Program-made: the position numbers and the translations under genes
Shown: positions 51,783-59,838 of the stretch, in pieces
Layout of the letters: every line of letters starts with the position of its first letter
Position numbering within the stretch: the first letter of the stretch is position 1
Notes under the pieces: generated by a model
The model's database searches: none
What the model saw: only the letters and a program-made list of their open reading frames with translations
Told to the model about the DNA's origin: nothing
Origin: Paraburkholderia sp. Ac-20340
GTDB lineage: Bacteria > Pseudomonadota > Gammaproteobacteria > Burkholderiales > Burkholderiaceae
Reading direction: 5' to 3'
Length of the DNA: 64,000 bases
NCBI RefSeq assembly: GCF_017104965.1
Contig: NZ_JAAGPR010000021.1
Location: forward strand, 1 to 64,000

Positions 51783-52559
51783 TCAACCCGTATCGCCGCC
51801 TGCGACCGGCAAGACCGATCCGGTGATATAGCTCGCTTCATCGGAGGCGAGGAACAGGATCGGCGCAACCTGTTCGTCGATACTGCCATAGCGCTTGAAA
51901 AAGGTTGATTCGGTAACCTGATTAACTGCCTCGTTCATCCACGCCTTTTCCTGATCGGTATCGCCCGCGGCATTGCGCGGCACGCGGCGCGGCGGTGCGC
52001 TGGTGCCGCCCGGCGCGGTCGCCACCACGCGGATATTCTGGTCCGCGTATTCCATCGCCAGCGCCTGCGTAATGGCGTTCACGCCGCCTTTTGCCGCCGA
52101 ATACGGCACGCGTCGAATGCCGCGCGTGGCATTCGACGAGATATTGACGATCGTACCGCCGCCGCGCTTGAGCAAATACGGCAACACGGCATGGCAGGTA
52201 TAGAGAGTCGGCATGAGCGAGCGGCGAATTTCTGCATCGATCTGCGCGGGCTCGAATTCCGCGAACGGACGCATGCGGATCGCGCCGCCCACGCCGTTGA
52301 TCAGAATATCGATGCCGCCGAACTTTTCCGCCGCGAAAGCCATCGTATCGCGCGCGCCTTCGTAGGTTTCGAGATCCGCGACAAAACCCGCCGTGTGATC
52401 ACCGCCGGCTTCCGCCGCGACTTCAGCAACGAAATCCGCGCGATCGACGAACACCACCTTGCCGCCCTCCGCGGCGGCGCGCAGCGCCACGCCGCGCCCG
52501 ATGCCCTGGGCCGCGCCCGTCACGACCACGACCTTGCCTGAGAAACGTTGCATGTTCAT
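51783..52559 (-). CDS. benD: Benzoate diol dehydrogenase
   Basis: A 258-residue short-chain dehydrogenase. The nucleotide site is VVVTGAAQGIGRGVALRAA, NISSNATRG carries the serine region, and the catalytic Tyr/Lys lie in VPYSAAKGGVNAITQALAMEY. ATAPGGTSAPPRR follows. It oxidises the cis-diol made by BenABC to catechol with loss of CO2. It overlaps benC by 4 bases (ATGA-type), is the last gene of catBCA-benABCD and ends convergent to the LysR gene. Confidence 0.94.
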   Translation of the reverse strand: MNMQRFSGKVVVVTGAAQGIGRGVALRAAAEGGKVVFVDRADFVAEVAAEAGGDHTAGFVADLETYEGARDTMAFAAEKFGGIDILINGVGGAIRMRPFAEFEPAQIDAEIRRSLMPTLYTCHAVLPYLLKRGGGTIVNISSNATRGIRRVPYSAAKGGVNAITQALAMEYADQNIRVVATAPGGTSAPPRRVPRNAAGDTDQEKAWMNEAVNQVTESTFFKRYGSIDEQVAPILFLASDEASYITGSVLPVAGGDTG

Positions 52560-53578
52560 GCCGCCTTCGGAAGGACGTTGGGAGTGAACTTCTCGTAGTG
52601 GAAGCTATTGGGCTTCACGCCGTTATCGTCGAAGTGCTTGCGCACTGCGTCGACCATCGGCGGCGGGCCGCACAGATAGACATCCACGTTGCCGTCATTG
52701 AGTGCATCGGCGGGAATATGCTGCGTGACCCAGCCTTTACGCGGATGATTCGATGCTTCGTCCGCTACGACGGTACTGAAACTGAAATTCGCCAGTTTCG
52801 ACGTATAGACTTCGATCGCTTCGACCTGCACGAGATCGAGATCGCGCGTCACGCCGTAAATCAGATGAATCTTCTGCTGCGAATTCGCACGCGCGAGTAC
52901 TTCGAGCATCGAAAGGAACGGTGCGAGGCCCGTGCCGCCCGCGAGGAACAACAGCGGACGCTGCACATCGCGCAGATAGAAGCTGCCGAGCGGCCCGATC
53001 AGTTCGAGCTTGTCGCCGGCTTTGGCGGCTTCGAGCCACGTGCTCATCACGCCGCCGGGAATCTTCTTGATCAGGAAGCTGAGCTTCGAATCGCCCGGTG
53101 CCGAAGAAAACGAATACGAGCGATGCTGACCGCTGCCCGGCACGTTGATATTCACATACTGGCCAGGCAGAAACACCGGCGCATTCGCATCGACATCCAG
53201 TTCGAGCACGACGGCTGCATCGTTATGCAATTCGATCTTCGTCACGGTTGCGGCGCATTGGCTCTGCCCCGTCTTGCACACCGCCGACGATGCCGGCACT
53301 GCAATCACGCAATCGCTTTGCGGCACCATCTGGCACGTGAGCACGAGGCCGCCTTCTTTTTCGTCGTCGCTCAGCGCATCTTCGATATAGTCGTCGCCAA
53401 GGTCATAGCTGCCGCTTTCGGCCTTGCATTTGCAGGTTCCGCACACGCCGTCGGAGCAATCCATCGGCAGATTGATGCGGGCGCGAAATGCCGCGTCGAG
53501 AACTTTCTCGCCGGCCTTGCAGTCGATGAAGCGCGTCACGCCGTCTTCGAAATTCAGCGCAATATTGAAACTGGACAT
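52556..53578 (-). CDS. benC: Benzoate 1,2-dioxygenase electron transfer component
   Basis: A 340-residue reductase. The N-terminal plant-type [2Fe-2S] domain has CSDGVCGTCKCK and a later Cys (LTCQM). The FAD domain has HRSYSFSSAPG and the NAD domain FLAGGTGLAPFLSML, then YLCGPPPMVDAVRKHF. It passes electrons from NADH to BenAB. ATG 53578 has GGAGGAGG before it. The frame opens 5 codons upstream but without a better site. Confidence 0.95.
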   Translation of the reverse strand: MSSFNIALNFEDGVTRFIDCKAGEKVLDAAFRARINLPMDCSDGVCGTCKCKAESGSYDLGDDYIEDALSDDEKEGGLVLTCQMVPQSDCVIAVPASSAVCKTGQSQCAATVTKIELHNDAAVVLELDVDANAPVFLPGQYVNINVPGSGQHRSYSFSSAPGDSKLSFLIKKIPGGVMSTWLEAAKAGDKLELIGPLGSFYLRDVQRPLLFLAGGTGLAPFLSMLEVLARANSQQKIHLIYGVTRDLDLVQVEAIEVYTSKLANFSFSTVVADEASNHPRKGWVTQHIPADALNDGNVDVYLCGPPPMVDAVRKHFDDNGVKPNSFHYEKFTPNVLPKAA

Positions 53579-53629
53579 GGGGACCTCCTCCAACTACCTG
53601 ATATTGATGCGTTCGACTTTCAGCACGCC

Positions 53630-54118
53630 TTACACGTGATAAACGTCGAGTACCTGCCGGATATAGTCGTTCTTCAGCACGATCTTCTTATAGGCAATCA
53701 ACCACTGACCTTCGACCAGACGCAGCGTGACGAACATCGTGCCGTAGAAGAAGTCGGTCGTACGGTAACGATGGTTGAGCGTCTGGAAGTTGTAGCGCAG
53801 ATCGACTTCGTTATCACGCTCGGCCAGCACTTCGACGTTGTTGACGTTGTGGCTCGTGCGCGGCTCCGGCGTGGAAGCGCCGCTGCGTTCGGTCTTGATG
53901 CGGAACACCCGGTCTTCCAGGCCGCCGCGATCGGGGTAATACATCAGCGAGATCTGGCTTTCGTGGTCGTCGGTGATCTGATCGTCGTCGTCCCAGGCCG
54001 GCATCCAGTAGGTGACGTCTTCCGCATAGCAGGTGAGCCATTCGTCCCACTGCCGATCGTCGAGCAGACGCGCCTCGCGATAAAGCACCGCGCAAAGGGT
54101 TTGGTAATCGAAGCTCAT
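53630..54118 (-). CDS. benB: Benzoate 1,2-dioxygenase small (beta) subunit
   Basis: A 162-residue ring-hydroxylating dioxygenase beta subunit. The N terminus YQTLCAVLYREARLLDDRQW with DEWLTCYAEDVTYWMPAW, and the C terminus IAYKKIVLKNDYIRQVLDVY, fit the family. It assembles with BenA into the oxygenase hexamer. It overlaps benA by 4 bases, the usual sign of translational coupling, and lies 51 bases before benC. Confidence 0.95.
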   Translation of the reverse strand: MSFDYQTLCAVLYREARLLDDRQWDEWLTCYAEDVTYWMPAWDDDDQITDDHESQISLMYYPDRGGLEDRVFRIKTERSGASTPEPRTSHNVNNVEVLAERDNEVDLRYNFQTLNHRYRTTDFFYGTMFVTLRLVEGQWLIAYKKIVLKNDYIRQVLDVYHV

Positions 54119-55473
54119 GCCACGGACTCCTTACGTTCTTTCTTCAGTGCGTCGCGCATGACTTCCACCCAGTATTCGTGCTGGCACACGAACAGGCCTT
54201 CGTCTTCGCTGCGCTCGCCCGAAATCAGCGGCTTCAGGCCCATCTTCTTCGCGTTGTCATCGGCGCCTTCGACCCACAGCGGCGCGCCGCGCGAGAGGTC
54301 GTTCCACATCGCCGTAATACCGGCGTAACCGTTCTGGCAAGCGCGGAATTCTTCCAGATCGTCGGCCGTGCCCATGCCCGAGACGTTGAAGAAGTCTTCG
54401 TACTGGCGAATGCGCGTGGCGCGATCGGTTGCGCTCTCGCCCTTCGGCGCGAAGCAGAAAATCGACACTTCGGTTTTATCGACGCTGATCGGACGCACCA
54501 CGCGAATCTGCGTGCTGAACTGGTCCATCAGGAAGACGTTCGGGTACACGCACAGGTTGCGCGTCTGGTTCACGATGAAGTCGGCGGCCACCTCGCCCAC
54601 GCGCGCCTTGATTTCGTCGCGCTGCTGATAGACGGGGCGCACTTCCGGGTTCATGGTCTGGGTCCAGAGCAGAATATGGCCGTGTTCGAAGCCATAAACG
54701 CCCGCCACCGACTTGCTCCAGCTATTCGCGTCAACGGCCTTGGTGCCCTCTTCCTTGCGGCGGCCCATCGTGGCGGCGTAATTCCAGTGCACGGTGCTGA
54801 CGTGATAGCCGTCGCAACCGTTTTCCATCTGCATTTTCCAGTTGCCCTCGTACACATACGAGGAATTGCCGCGCAACACTTCGAGGCCGCCGGGCGCCTG
54901 ATCGACGATCTGGTCGATAATCACGCGCGCTTCGCCCAGATATTCTTCGAGCGGCATGACATCCGCATTCAGGCTGCCGAACAGAAAGCCGCGATAGTTC
55001 TGGAAACGCGCGACTTTCTTCAGATCGTGCGAGCCGTGCGTATTGAACTGCACCGGATATTCAGTGGTCTTCTCGTCCTTCACCTTGAGCAGCTTGCCGG
55101 TGTTCGAGAAAGTCCAACCGTGGAACGGGCACGTAAAACTGCCTTTATTGCCGTGCTTGCGGCGACAGAGCATTGCACCTTTGTGCGCGCAGGCATTGAT
55201 GACGGCATTCAGTTCGCCAGTCTTGTCACGCGTAATGACGATGGGCTGACGACCAATCCACGTGGTGTAGTAATCGTTGTTATTCGGAATCTGGCTTTCG
55301 TGAGCCAGATAAACCCAATTGCTCTCGAAGATGTGTTTCATCTCGAGATCGAACAATTCGGTATTGGTGAAGATATCGCGACGGCAACGGAAAATACCGG
55401 CTTGCCTGTCGTCCTGCACGGCGGTAGCCAGCAGGTTATCGAGGTCGTTGGATTGGTCGATGATGGCGGACAT
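54115..55473 (-). CDS. benA: Benzoate 1,2-dioxygenase large (alpha) subunit
   Basis: A 452-residue Rieske oxygenase alpha subunit. The Rieske motif is CAHKGAMLCRRKHGN... continuing to CPFHGW (C-x-H...C-x2-H). The mononuclear iron region reads MENGCDGYHVSTVHWNY (two His). It hydroxylates benzoate to the 1,2-cis-diol. ATG 55473 (MSAIIDQ) was chosen because family N termini begin here and it follows GGGAGAGG. It lies 119 bases after catA, with a hairpin but no terminator T-run between them. Confidence 0.96.
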   Translation of the reverse strand: MSAIIDQSNDLDNLLATAVQDDRQAGIFRCRRDIFTNTELFDLEMKHIFESNWVYLAHESQIPNNNDYYTTWIGRQPIVITRDKTGELNAVINACAHKGAMLCRRKHGNKGSFTCPFHGWTFSNTGKLLKVKDEKTTEYPVQFNTHGSHDLKKVARFQNYRGFLFGSLNADVMPLEEYLGEARVIIDQIVDQAPGGLEVLRGNSSYVYEGNWKMQMENGCDGYHVSTVHWNYAATMGRRKEEGTKAVDANSWSKSVAGVYGFEHGHILLWTQTMNPEVRPVYQQRDEIKARVGEVAADFIVNQTRNLCVYPNVFLMDQFSTQIRVVRPISVDKTEVSIFCFAPKGESATDRATRIRQYEDFFNVSGMGTADDLEEFRACQNGYAGITAMWNDLSRGAPLWVEGADDNAKKMGLKPLISGERSEDEGLFVCQHEYWVEVMRDALKKERKESVA

Positions 55474-55555
55474 ATTTCCTCTCCCTATGCGTACACCGAT
55501 CCCTGCACGGGAAGCATGCATCGGTGGCGAATGGGTTCTCGCGGGGGAATCGGTG

Positions 55556-55581
55556 GGCGGCAGCGCGGTGCGGCTGCCGCC
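55556..55581 (-). other. Hairpin between catA and benA
   Basis: GGCGGCAGC (55556-55564) and GCTGCCGCC (55573-55581) form a perfect 9-bp stem with an 8-base loop, about 11 bases after the catA stop. No T-run follows in the leftward direction, so it is more likely an mRNA stability or processing element between the cat and ben parts than a terminator. Confidence 0.55.
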
Positions 55582-55592
55582 TTACTGGACGC

Positions 55593-56540
55593 TTAGGCTT
55601 CTACGGTGGCGCTTGCCGCAGCGCGCGGGCGCTGGACGATCTGGTTGTCGCGGCCTTGCAGCAGCGGCGTCAGAACGACATCGAATTCGATGTGTTTGTA
55701 CGCGTCGGCTTTCAGGCCCAATGCGGCGCCGCCGGTTTTCTCGACGACGTGCGGAATGAGTTCTTCGCGCGTGGCATAGGCGAAGTCATCCCAGATCAGC
55801 GGATCGCCTTCGATATTGAATTGCGTGGTGAGCTTGCGGTGATCGCCGCTCGAGATAAAGAAGTGCACGTGTGCCGGGCGGTTGCCGTGGCGGCCCAGGC
55901 CGTCGAGCAACTGCTGCGTGGCGCCGTGCGGCGGGCAGCCATAACCCACCGGCATGAGCGTGCGGAATTCATACACGCCGTCTGCGCCCGTTTTCACTGC
56001 GCCGCGCAGATTGAAATCGGTTTGCGCGCCGGTCGGGTCGAAGTGCGAATAGAAGCCATTGGAATTGGCGTGCCAGCATTCGACTACGGCGTTGGCGATA
56101 GGCTTGCCGTCCGTGCCTTTGACCGTGCCGCGAATGATCAGCGGGCCGGCGTTCGCGTCTTCGTCGAAGTCGATCTTCGCCACGCCGTCACGCACCGGCG
56201 CGCCGGCCACATAGAGCGGACCTTCGATCGTGCGCGGCGTGCCGCCGTCCAGACCGGTTGCCTTGTCTTCCGCATCCATGCGCACGTCGAGGTATTTTTC
56301 CAGACCGAGACCTGCTGCAAGCAGCGCCGCTTCGCCGTCCTGACCCAGCTTGTTCAGATAGTTCACACCGGCCCAGACTTCATCGGGCGTAATGTCGAGA
56401 TCGTCGATGGCCTTGAATAGGTCGCCCAGCAGACGATGAATGATTTGCTGGAAACGCGCGTTGCCGGTATTGCCGTTGAGATTCGCAGCGGCTTTCAGCA
56501 GATCCTGCACTTCCTGCGTATCGAATACTTTGACGCTCAT
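55593..56540 (-). CDS. catA: Catechol 1,2-dioxygenase
   Basis: A 315-residue intradiol dioxygenase (Fe3+), which opens catechol to cis,cis-muconate. Metal ligands are visible: first Tyr in EGPLYVAGAPV, second Tyr in MPVGYGCPPHG, and the two His in HGNRPAHVHFFIS. The N-terminal helical cap (VFDTQEVQDLLKAAANLNG) is the lipid-binding dimer domain of CatA. ATG 56540 follows GGAGAC; the preceding 5 codons are open but unlikely. It sits between catC and benA. Confidence 0.96.
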   Translation of the reverse strand: MSVKVFDTQEVQDLLKAAANLNGNTGNARFQQIIHRLLGDLFKAIDDLDITPDEVWAGVNYLNKLGQDGEAALLAAGLGLEKYLDVRMDAEDKATGLDGGTPRTIEGPLYVAGAPVRDGVAKIDFDEDANAGPLIIRGTVKGTDGKPIANAVVECWHANSNGFYSHFDPTGAQTDFNLRGAVKTGADGVYEFRTLMPVGYGCPPHGATQQLLDGLGRHGNRPAHVHFFISSGDHRKLTTQFNIEGDPLIWDDFAYATREELIPHVVEKTGGAALGLKADAYKHIEFDVVLTPLLQGRDNQIVQRPRAAASATVEA

Positions 56541-56598
56541 GATTAGTGTCTCCACACTTGTATTTTGGGGAACAGCGGCCTGAATGACTCTGCTGGAA

Positions 56599-56889
56599 TC
56601 AGGCGTCGTCGTCGCGGATCGACGACGGGTGGCGACACAGCGGCGTCACCGAAATCTTCATATACGGGAACAGCGGCAAAGCCGTGAGAATGTCGTGCAG
56701 TTCCGCGTTGCTTTCCACATCGAAAATGCTGTAATTCGCGTACTCGCCGACCACGCGCCAGATATGGCGCCACTTGCCGCTGCGTTGCAGTTCCTGCGAA
56801 TAGGCCTTTTCACGTGCCTTGATTTCATTGGCGACCTCGGCGGGCAGATCGGCCGGGATGTTCACATCCATACGTACCTGGAAAAGCAT
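56599..56889 (-). CDS. catC: Muconolactone delta-isomerase
   Basis: A 96-residue protein, the normal CatC length. MLFQVRMDVNIPADLPAEVA opens it, then KAREKAYSQELQRSGKWRHIWRVVGEYANYSIFDVESNAELH and LPLFPYMKISVTPLCRHPS follow, as in the decameric muconolactone isomerase. It converts muconolactone to beta-ketoadipate enol-lactone. It lies 27 bases after catB and 58 before catA. Confidence 0.96.
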   Translation of the reverse strand: MLFQVRMDVNIPADLPAEVANEIKAREKAYSQELQRSGKWRHIWRVVGEYANYSIFDVESNAELHDILTALPLFPYMKISVTPLCRHPSSIRDDDA

Positions 56890-56916
56890 CGTCTCCGTCC
56901 TTCTAATAACCTGAAA

Positions 56917-58053
56917 TTAGCGGGTAGTTTTGATGAGTCCGTTGCGGGTAAAGCGCTCGACTTTCGCTTCATCGAGCTCGATCCCCAGACCCGGGCCGGA
57001 AGGCACGGTCAGCGCAAAATCGCTGTAATCGAGCGGCTTCGTCAGAATCTCTTCGGTGATCAGCAGCGGACCGAACAATTCGGTGCCCCATTGCAGATTG
57101 GCGAAACTCGCAAACAGATGCGCCGAAGCCACCGTGCTGAATGCGCCTTCCAGCATCGTGCCGCCATAGAGTTCGATGCCCGCGGCGTCAGCAATTGCGG
57201 CCACGCGTTGCGCGGCAAACAGGCCGCCGCTCTGCTCGATCTTGATGGCAAAGACATCGGCGCCATTGTTCTTTGCAATGTCGAATGCGCTTTCCGGGCC
57301 CTGCAGGATTTCGTCGGCCATCAGCGCGACCGGGAAGCGGCGCATCAAACGCGCCAGCGCCGCGGCGGAGGCCACCGGTTGCTCGACCAGTTCGCAGCCC
57401 GCATCGGCCAGTGCGGGAATCGCCCACGCGGCCTGCGTTTCGCTCCACGCCATATTCACGTCGACGCGCACGGCAGCGCGATCGCCCACGGCCTTCTTGA
57501 TTTCGGCCACGTGTTTGATATCGGTTTCAAGCGGCTTCGCGCCAATCTTCAGCTTGAAGACGTTGTGGCGGCGCACTTCGAGCATATGTTCGGCTTCGGC
57601 GATGTCCTTTGCCGTGTCGCCCGATGCAAGCGTCCAGGCAACCGGCACGCGATCGCGGCGGCGACCGCCCAGCAACTCGCTCACGGGCACGCCAAGGCGC
57701 TTGCCTTGTGCATCGAGCAGCGCGGTTTCAATCGCGCTCTTCGAAAAGTGATTGACCTTTACCAGCTTGCCCAGATGCGCCATCAACGCCTGAATGCGCG
57801 TGGCGTCCTGGCCGATCATGGCCGGGGCGAAGTACGTGTCGATCGCCACCTTCATCGCTTCCGGGCTTTCTGGGCCGTAGGCCATGCCCGCGATCGTGGT
57901 GCCTTCGCCGATGCCGATCACGCCATCGCTGCAAAATACCTTCACGAGCATCAAGGTCTGCCCATACATCGTTGCAACCGAAAGCTTGTGAGGGCGGATC
58001 GTGGGCAGATCGACCAGGCGGGTTTCGATGCGTTCAATCGTCACTGGGGTCAT
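56917..58053 (-). CDS. catB: Muconate cycloisomerase
   Basis: A 378-residue enolase-superfamily enzyme that lactonises cis,cis-muconate. The KxK base motif is in FKLKIGAKPL, and metal ligands are in VRVDVNMAW, CELVEQPVAS and LMADEILQGP. The frame is also open from ATG 58080. ATG 58053 (MTPVTIERIE) is preferred because the family starts there and the likely transcription start is near 58082, which would leave no leader for 58080; neither start has a strong ribosome site. First gene of catBCA-benABCD. Confidence 0.94.
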   Translation of the reverse strand: MTPVTIERIETRLVDLPTIRPHKLSVATMYGQTLMLVKVFCSDGVIGIGEGTTIAGMAYGPESPEAMKVAIDTYFAPAMIGQDATRIQALMAHLGKLVKVNHFSKSAIETALLDAQGKRLGVPVSELLGGRRRDRVPVAWTLASGDTAKDIAEAEHMLEVRRHNVFKLKIGAKPLETDIKHVAEIKKAVGDRAAVRVDVNMAWSETQAAWAIPALADAGCELVEQPVASAAALARLMRRFPVALMADEILQGPESAFDIAKNNGADVFAIKIEQSGGLFAAQRVAAIADAAGIELYGGTMLEGAFSTVASAHLFASFANLQWGTELFGPLLITEEILTKPLDYSDFALTVPSGPGLGIELDEAKVERFTRNGLIKTTR

Positions 58054-58088
58054 GGCTGGCGTGGCGTGCGTGGAGTTCATGGAATGGA

Positions 58089-58155
58089 TTTATACGCCCC
58101 GCCTGGATAGAGCGTCCAATACTTTTAAACACCGGTTTCCATACCTTGAGGGTAT
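58089..58155 (-). promoter_or_regulatory. catB promoter with BenM/CatM-type binding site
   Basis: ATAC-N7-GTAT, the BenM/CatM recognition pattern, is at 58141-58155 within CCATACC-N5-GGTATGG. A second half-site (GTAT read leftwards) is at 58119-58122, about 20-30 bases nearer the gene, overlapping TTGGAC (58119-58114), a possible -35. TATAAA (58094-58089) is a possible -10, with a long 19-base spacer as expected for an activator-dependent promoter. Confidence 0.72.
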
Positions 58156-58232
58156 GGAGTTTCCGTGACGAGGCGCGAATACTGCGACGCACCATACCTC
58201 GCTGGAATTATTTTCGGTGCTGGGCGCAAACG

Positions 58233-58261
58233 AAAAACGCCGCTCCTGTGGGGAGCGGCGT
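58233..58261 (-). terminator. Intrinsic terminator after NCS1 transporter (leftward)
   Basis: CGCCGCTCC (58238-58246) pairs with GGAGCGGCG (58252-58260) around a 5-base loop. Read leftwards the stem is followed by five T. It lies about 35 bases after the NCS1 gene stop and separates it from the cat promoter. Confidence 0.8.
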
Positions 58262-58295
58262 CATCGGAAAATGCGCTTCTAAAGGATGGGGAAAT

Positions 58296-59711
58296 TCACC
58301 GCAAAGCAGCGCTTGCCCCTGCTTCGATGCGGCGGCGATAAGCCGTATCGCGCGTGGCCAGCCAGTAATAGAGCGGCGACGTCAGCAGCAATCCAATCAG
58401 CCATGAAAGATCGGCGCCGTCCAGATATTTGGGTACTGGCCCCGTGTACATCGGCGTATTCATGAACGGGATCTGCACTGCAATACCGACGACATAGGCG
58501 ATTAGCGCCTGCGGATTGAATCGCCCGTAGATGCCGCCATCGGCTTTGAATATCGATGCGATGTCGTATTTGCCTTTGTGCACGACATAAAAATCGATCA
58601 AGTTGATTGCCGTCCAAGGGACCAGCACTACGAGCAAAGCCAGCACGAGATCGACGAGATTGCCGACGAAATTCGTCGATGCGCCAATCGCTGCGTAGCA
58701 GCACGACGCCAGAATCACCACCGAAAATACCGCGCGGGCATTGGCCGTGGGAATCCAGCGGCTCGCAAAGGTCTGCACGGACGTGATGGTCGCGAGCACG
58801 GCGCCGTAGAGATTCAGCGCGTTATGGCTGATCACGCTGAGCAGAAACAGCACCAGCATCGGCAGCCCGAGCGGGCCGGTCGCCAGTTTGACGGCGTCCA
58901 TTGCGTCGGCACCCGGCGGCACGGCGAGCACCGCCACGGCGCCAAACACGAACGCGAGCGTGGAGCCGATCGTGCAACCGAGCCACGTCGCCCAGAACGT
59001 GGACGACACGCGCACGTTTTCCGGCAGATAGCGCGAATAGTCGGAAACATAAGGCGCGAATGCAATCTGCCACAGCGCCGAAAGCGATACCGTTGCGAGC
59101 CAGCCCGCGAAATTGAAGCCGCCGCGCGTGAGGAAATCGTCCGTGGTCACGTGCGTGAAGATATAGCCAAAGCCGATGGCAATACCGATACCCAATACCC
59201 ACGTGCCAATGCGGTTCAGAAAGTGGATGAAGCGATAACCAACAATGCCGATGAGCCCCGACCCCACTGCCCCAATCACAATCCCGACCGGCACCGAAAC
59301 CGATGCCTGGATGCCGTGCAAGGACTTGCCGGCCAGCACGATATTCGATGCGAAAAAGCCCACGTACATCACGCCCGCAATCACCGTCACGAGCAGCGCG
59401 CCCCATGAACCGAACTGCGCACGGCTTTGAATCATCTGCGGAATGCCCATTTGCGGGCCCTGGGCCGAATGCAGCGCCATCAGCACGCCGCCCAGCGCCT
59501 GCCCCACGACGATCGCCACGATTCCCCAGAACAGATTCAGATGGAACATCTGCACGCCCAGCGCGCCGGTGACGATTGGCAGCGGCGCGATATTGCCGCC
59601 GAACCAGAGCGTAAAAAGATCGCGGACCTTGCCGTGTCGATCTGCGGGCGGCACATAGCCAATAGTGTGTTTCTCGATCAATTGCGCGTTGTTGCTATCC
59701 GTACTGGCCAC
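58296..59711 (-). CDS. NCS1-family nucleobase/related cation symporter
   Basis: A 471-residue 12-helix transporter. LFTLWFGGNIAPLPIVTGAL, the NCS1 signature near helix 1, VGQALGGVLMALHSAQGPQMGIPQMIQSR, FAPYVSDYSRYLP and LALLVVLVPWTAINLIDFYVVHKG are all typical of cytosine/purine/allantoin-type carriers. It imports a nucleobase or related N-heterocycle with a cation. It is transcribed leftwards, 127 bases after the aldehyde dehydrogenase, so both may form one unit that ends at the terminator. Confidence 0.9.
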   Translation of the reverse strand: MASTDSNNAQLIEKHTIGYVPPADRHGKVRDLFTLWFGGNIAPLPIVTGALGVQMFHLNLFWGIVAIVVGQALGGVLMALHSAQGPQMGIPQMIQSRAQFGSWGALLVTVIAGVMYVGFFASNIVLAGKSLHGIQASVSVPVGIVIGAVGSGLIGIVGYRFIHFLNRIGTWVLGIGIAIGFGYIFTHVTTDDFLTRGGFNFAGWLATVSLSALWQIAFAPYVSDYSRYLPENVRVSSTFWATWLGCTIGSTLAFVFGAVAVLAVPPGADAMDAVKLATGPLGLPMLVLFLLSVISHNALNLYGAVLATITSVQTFASRWIPTANARAVFSVVILASCCYAAIGASTNFVGNLVDLVLALLVVLVPWTAINLIDFYVVHKGKYDIASIFKADGGIYGRFNPQALIAYVVGIAVQIPFMNTPMYTGPVPKYLDGADLSWLIGLLLTSPLYYWLATRDTAYRRRIEAGASAALR

Positions 59712-59838
59712 GATACTGTCTCCTGCCGGGTTTCAAGAACCCATTATTTCGGATTACTTAATCAATGCATCGCTTGCACTGCCTCTGCCCATCGAGCAGA
59801 CTGGCCGCGTGCTCCGGTTGCGGCCAGTCCGATACGCC

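Noticed and set aside
52598..54328. A 576-codon frame on the + strand over benC/benB
   Set aside because: Antisense of unambiguous ben genes, with no recognisable domain.
56584..58110. A 508-codon frame on the + strand over catB/catC
   Set aside because: Antisense shadow; catB and catC on the other strand have all the expected catalytic residues.
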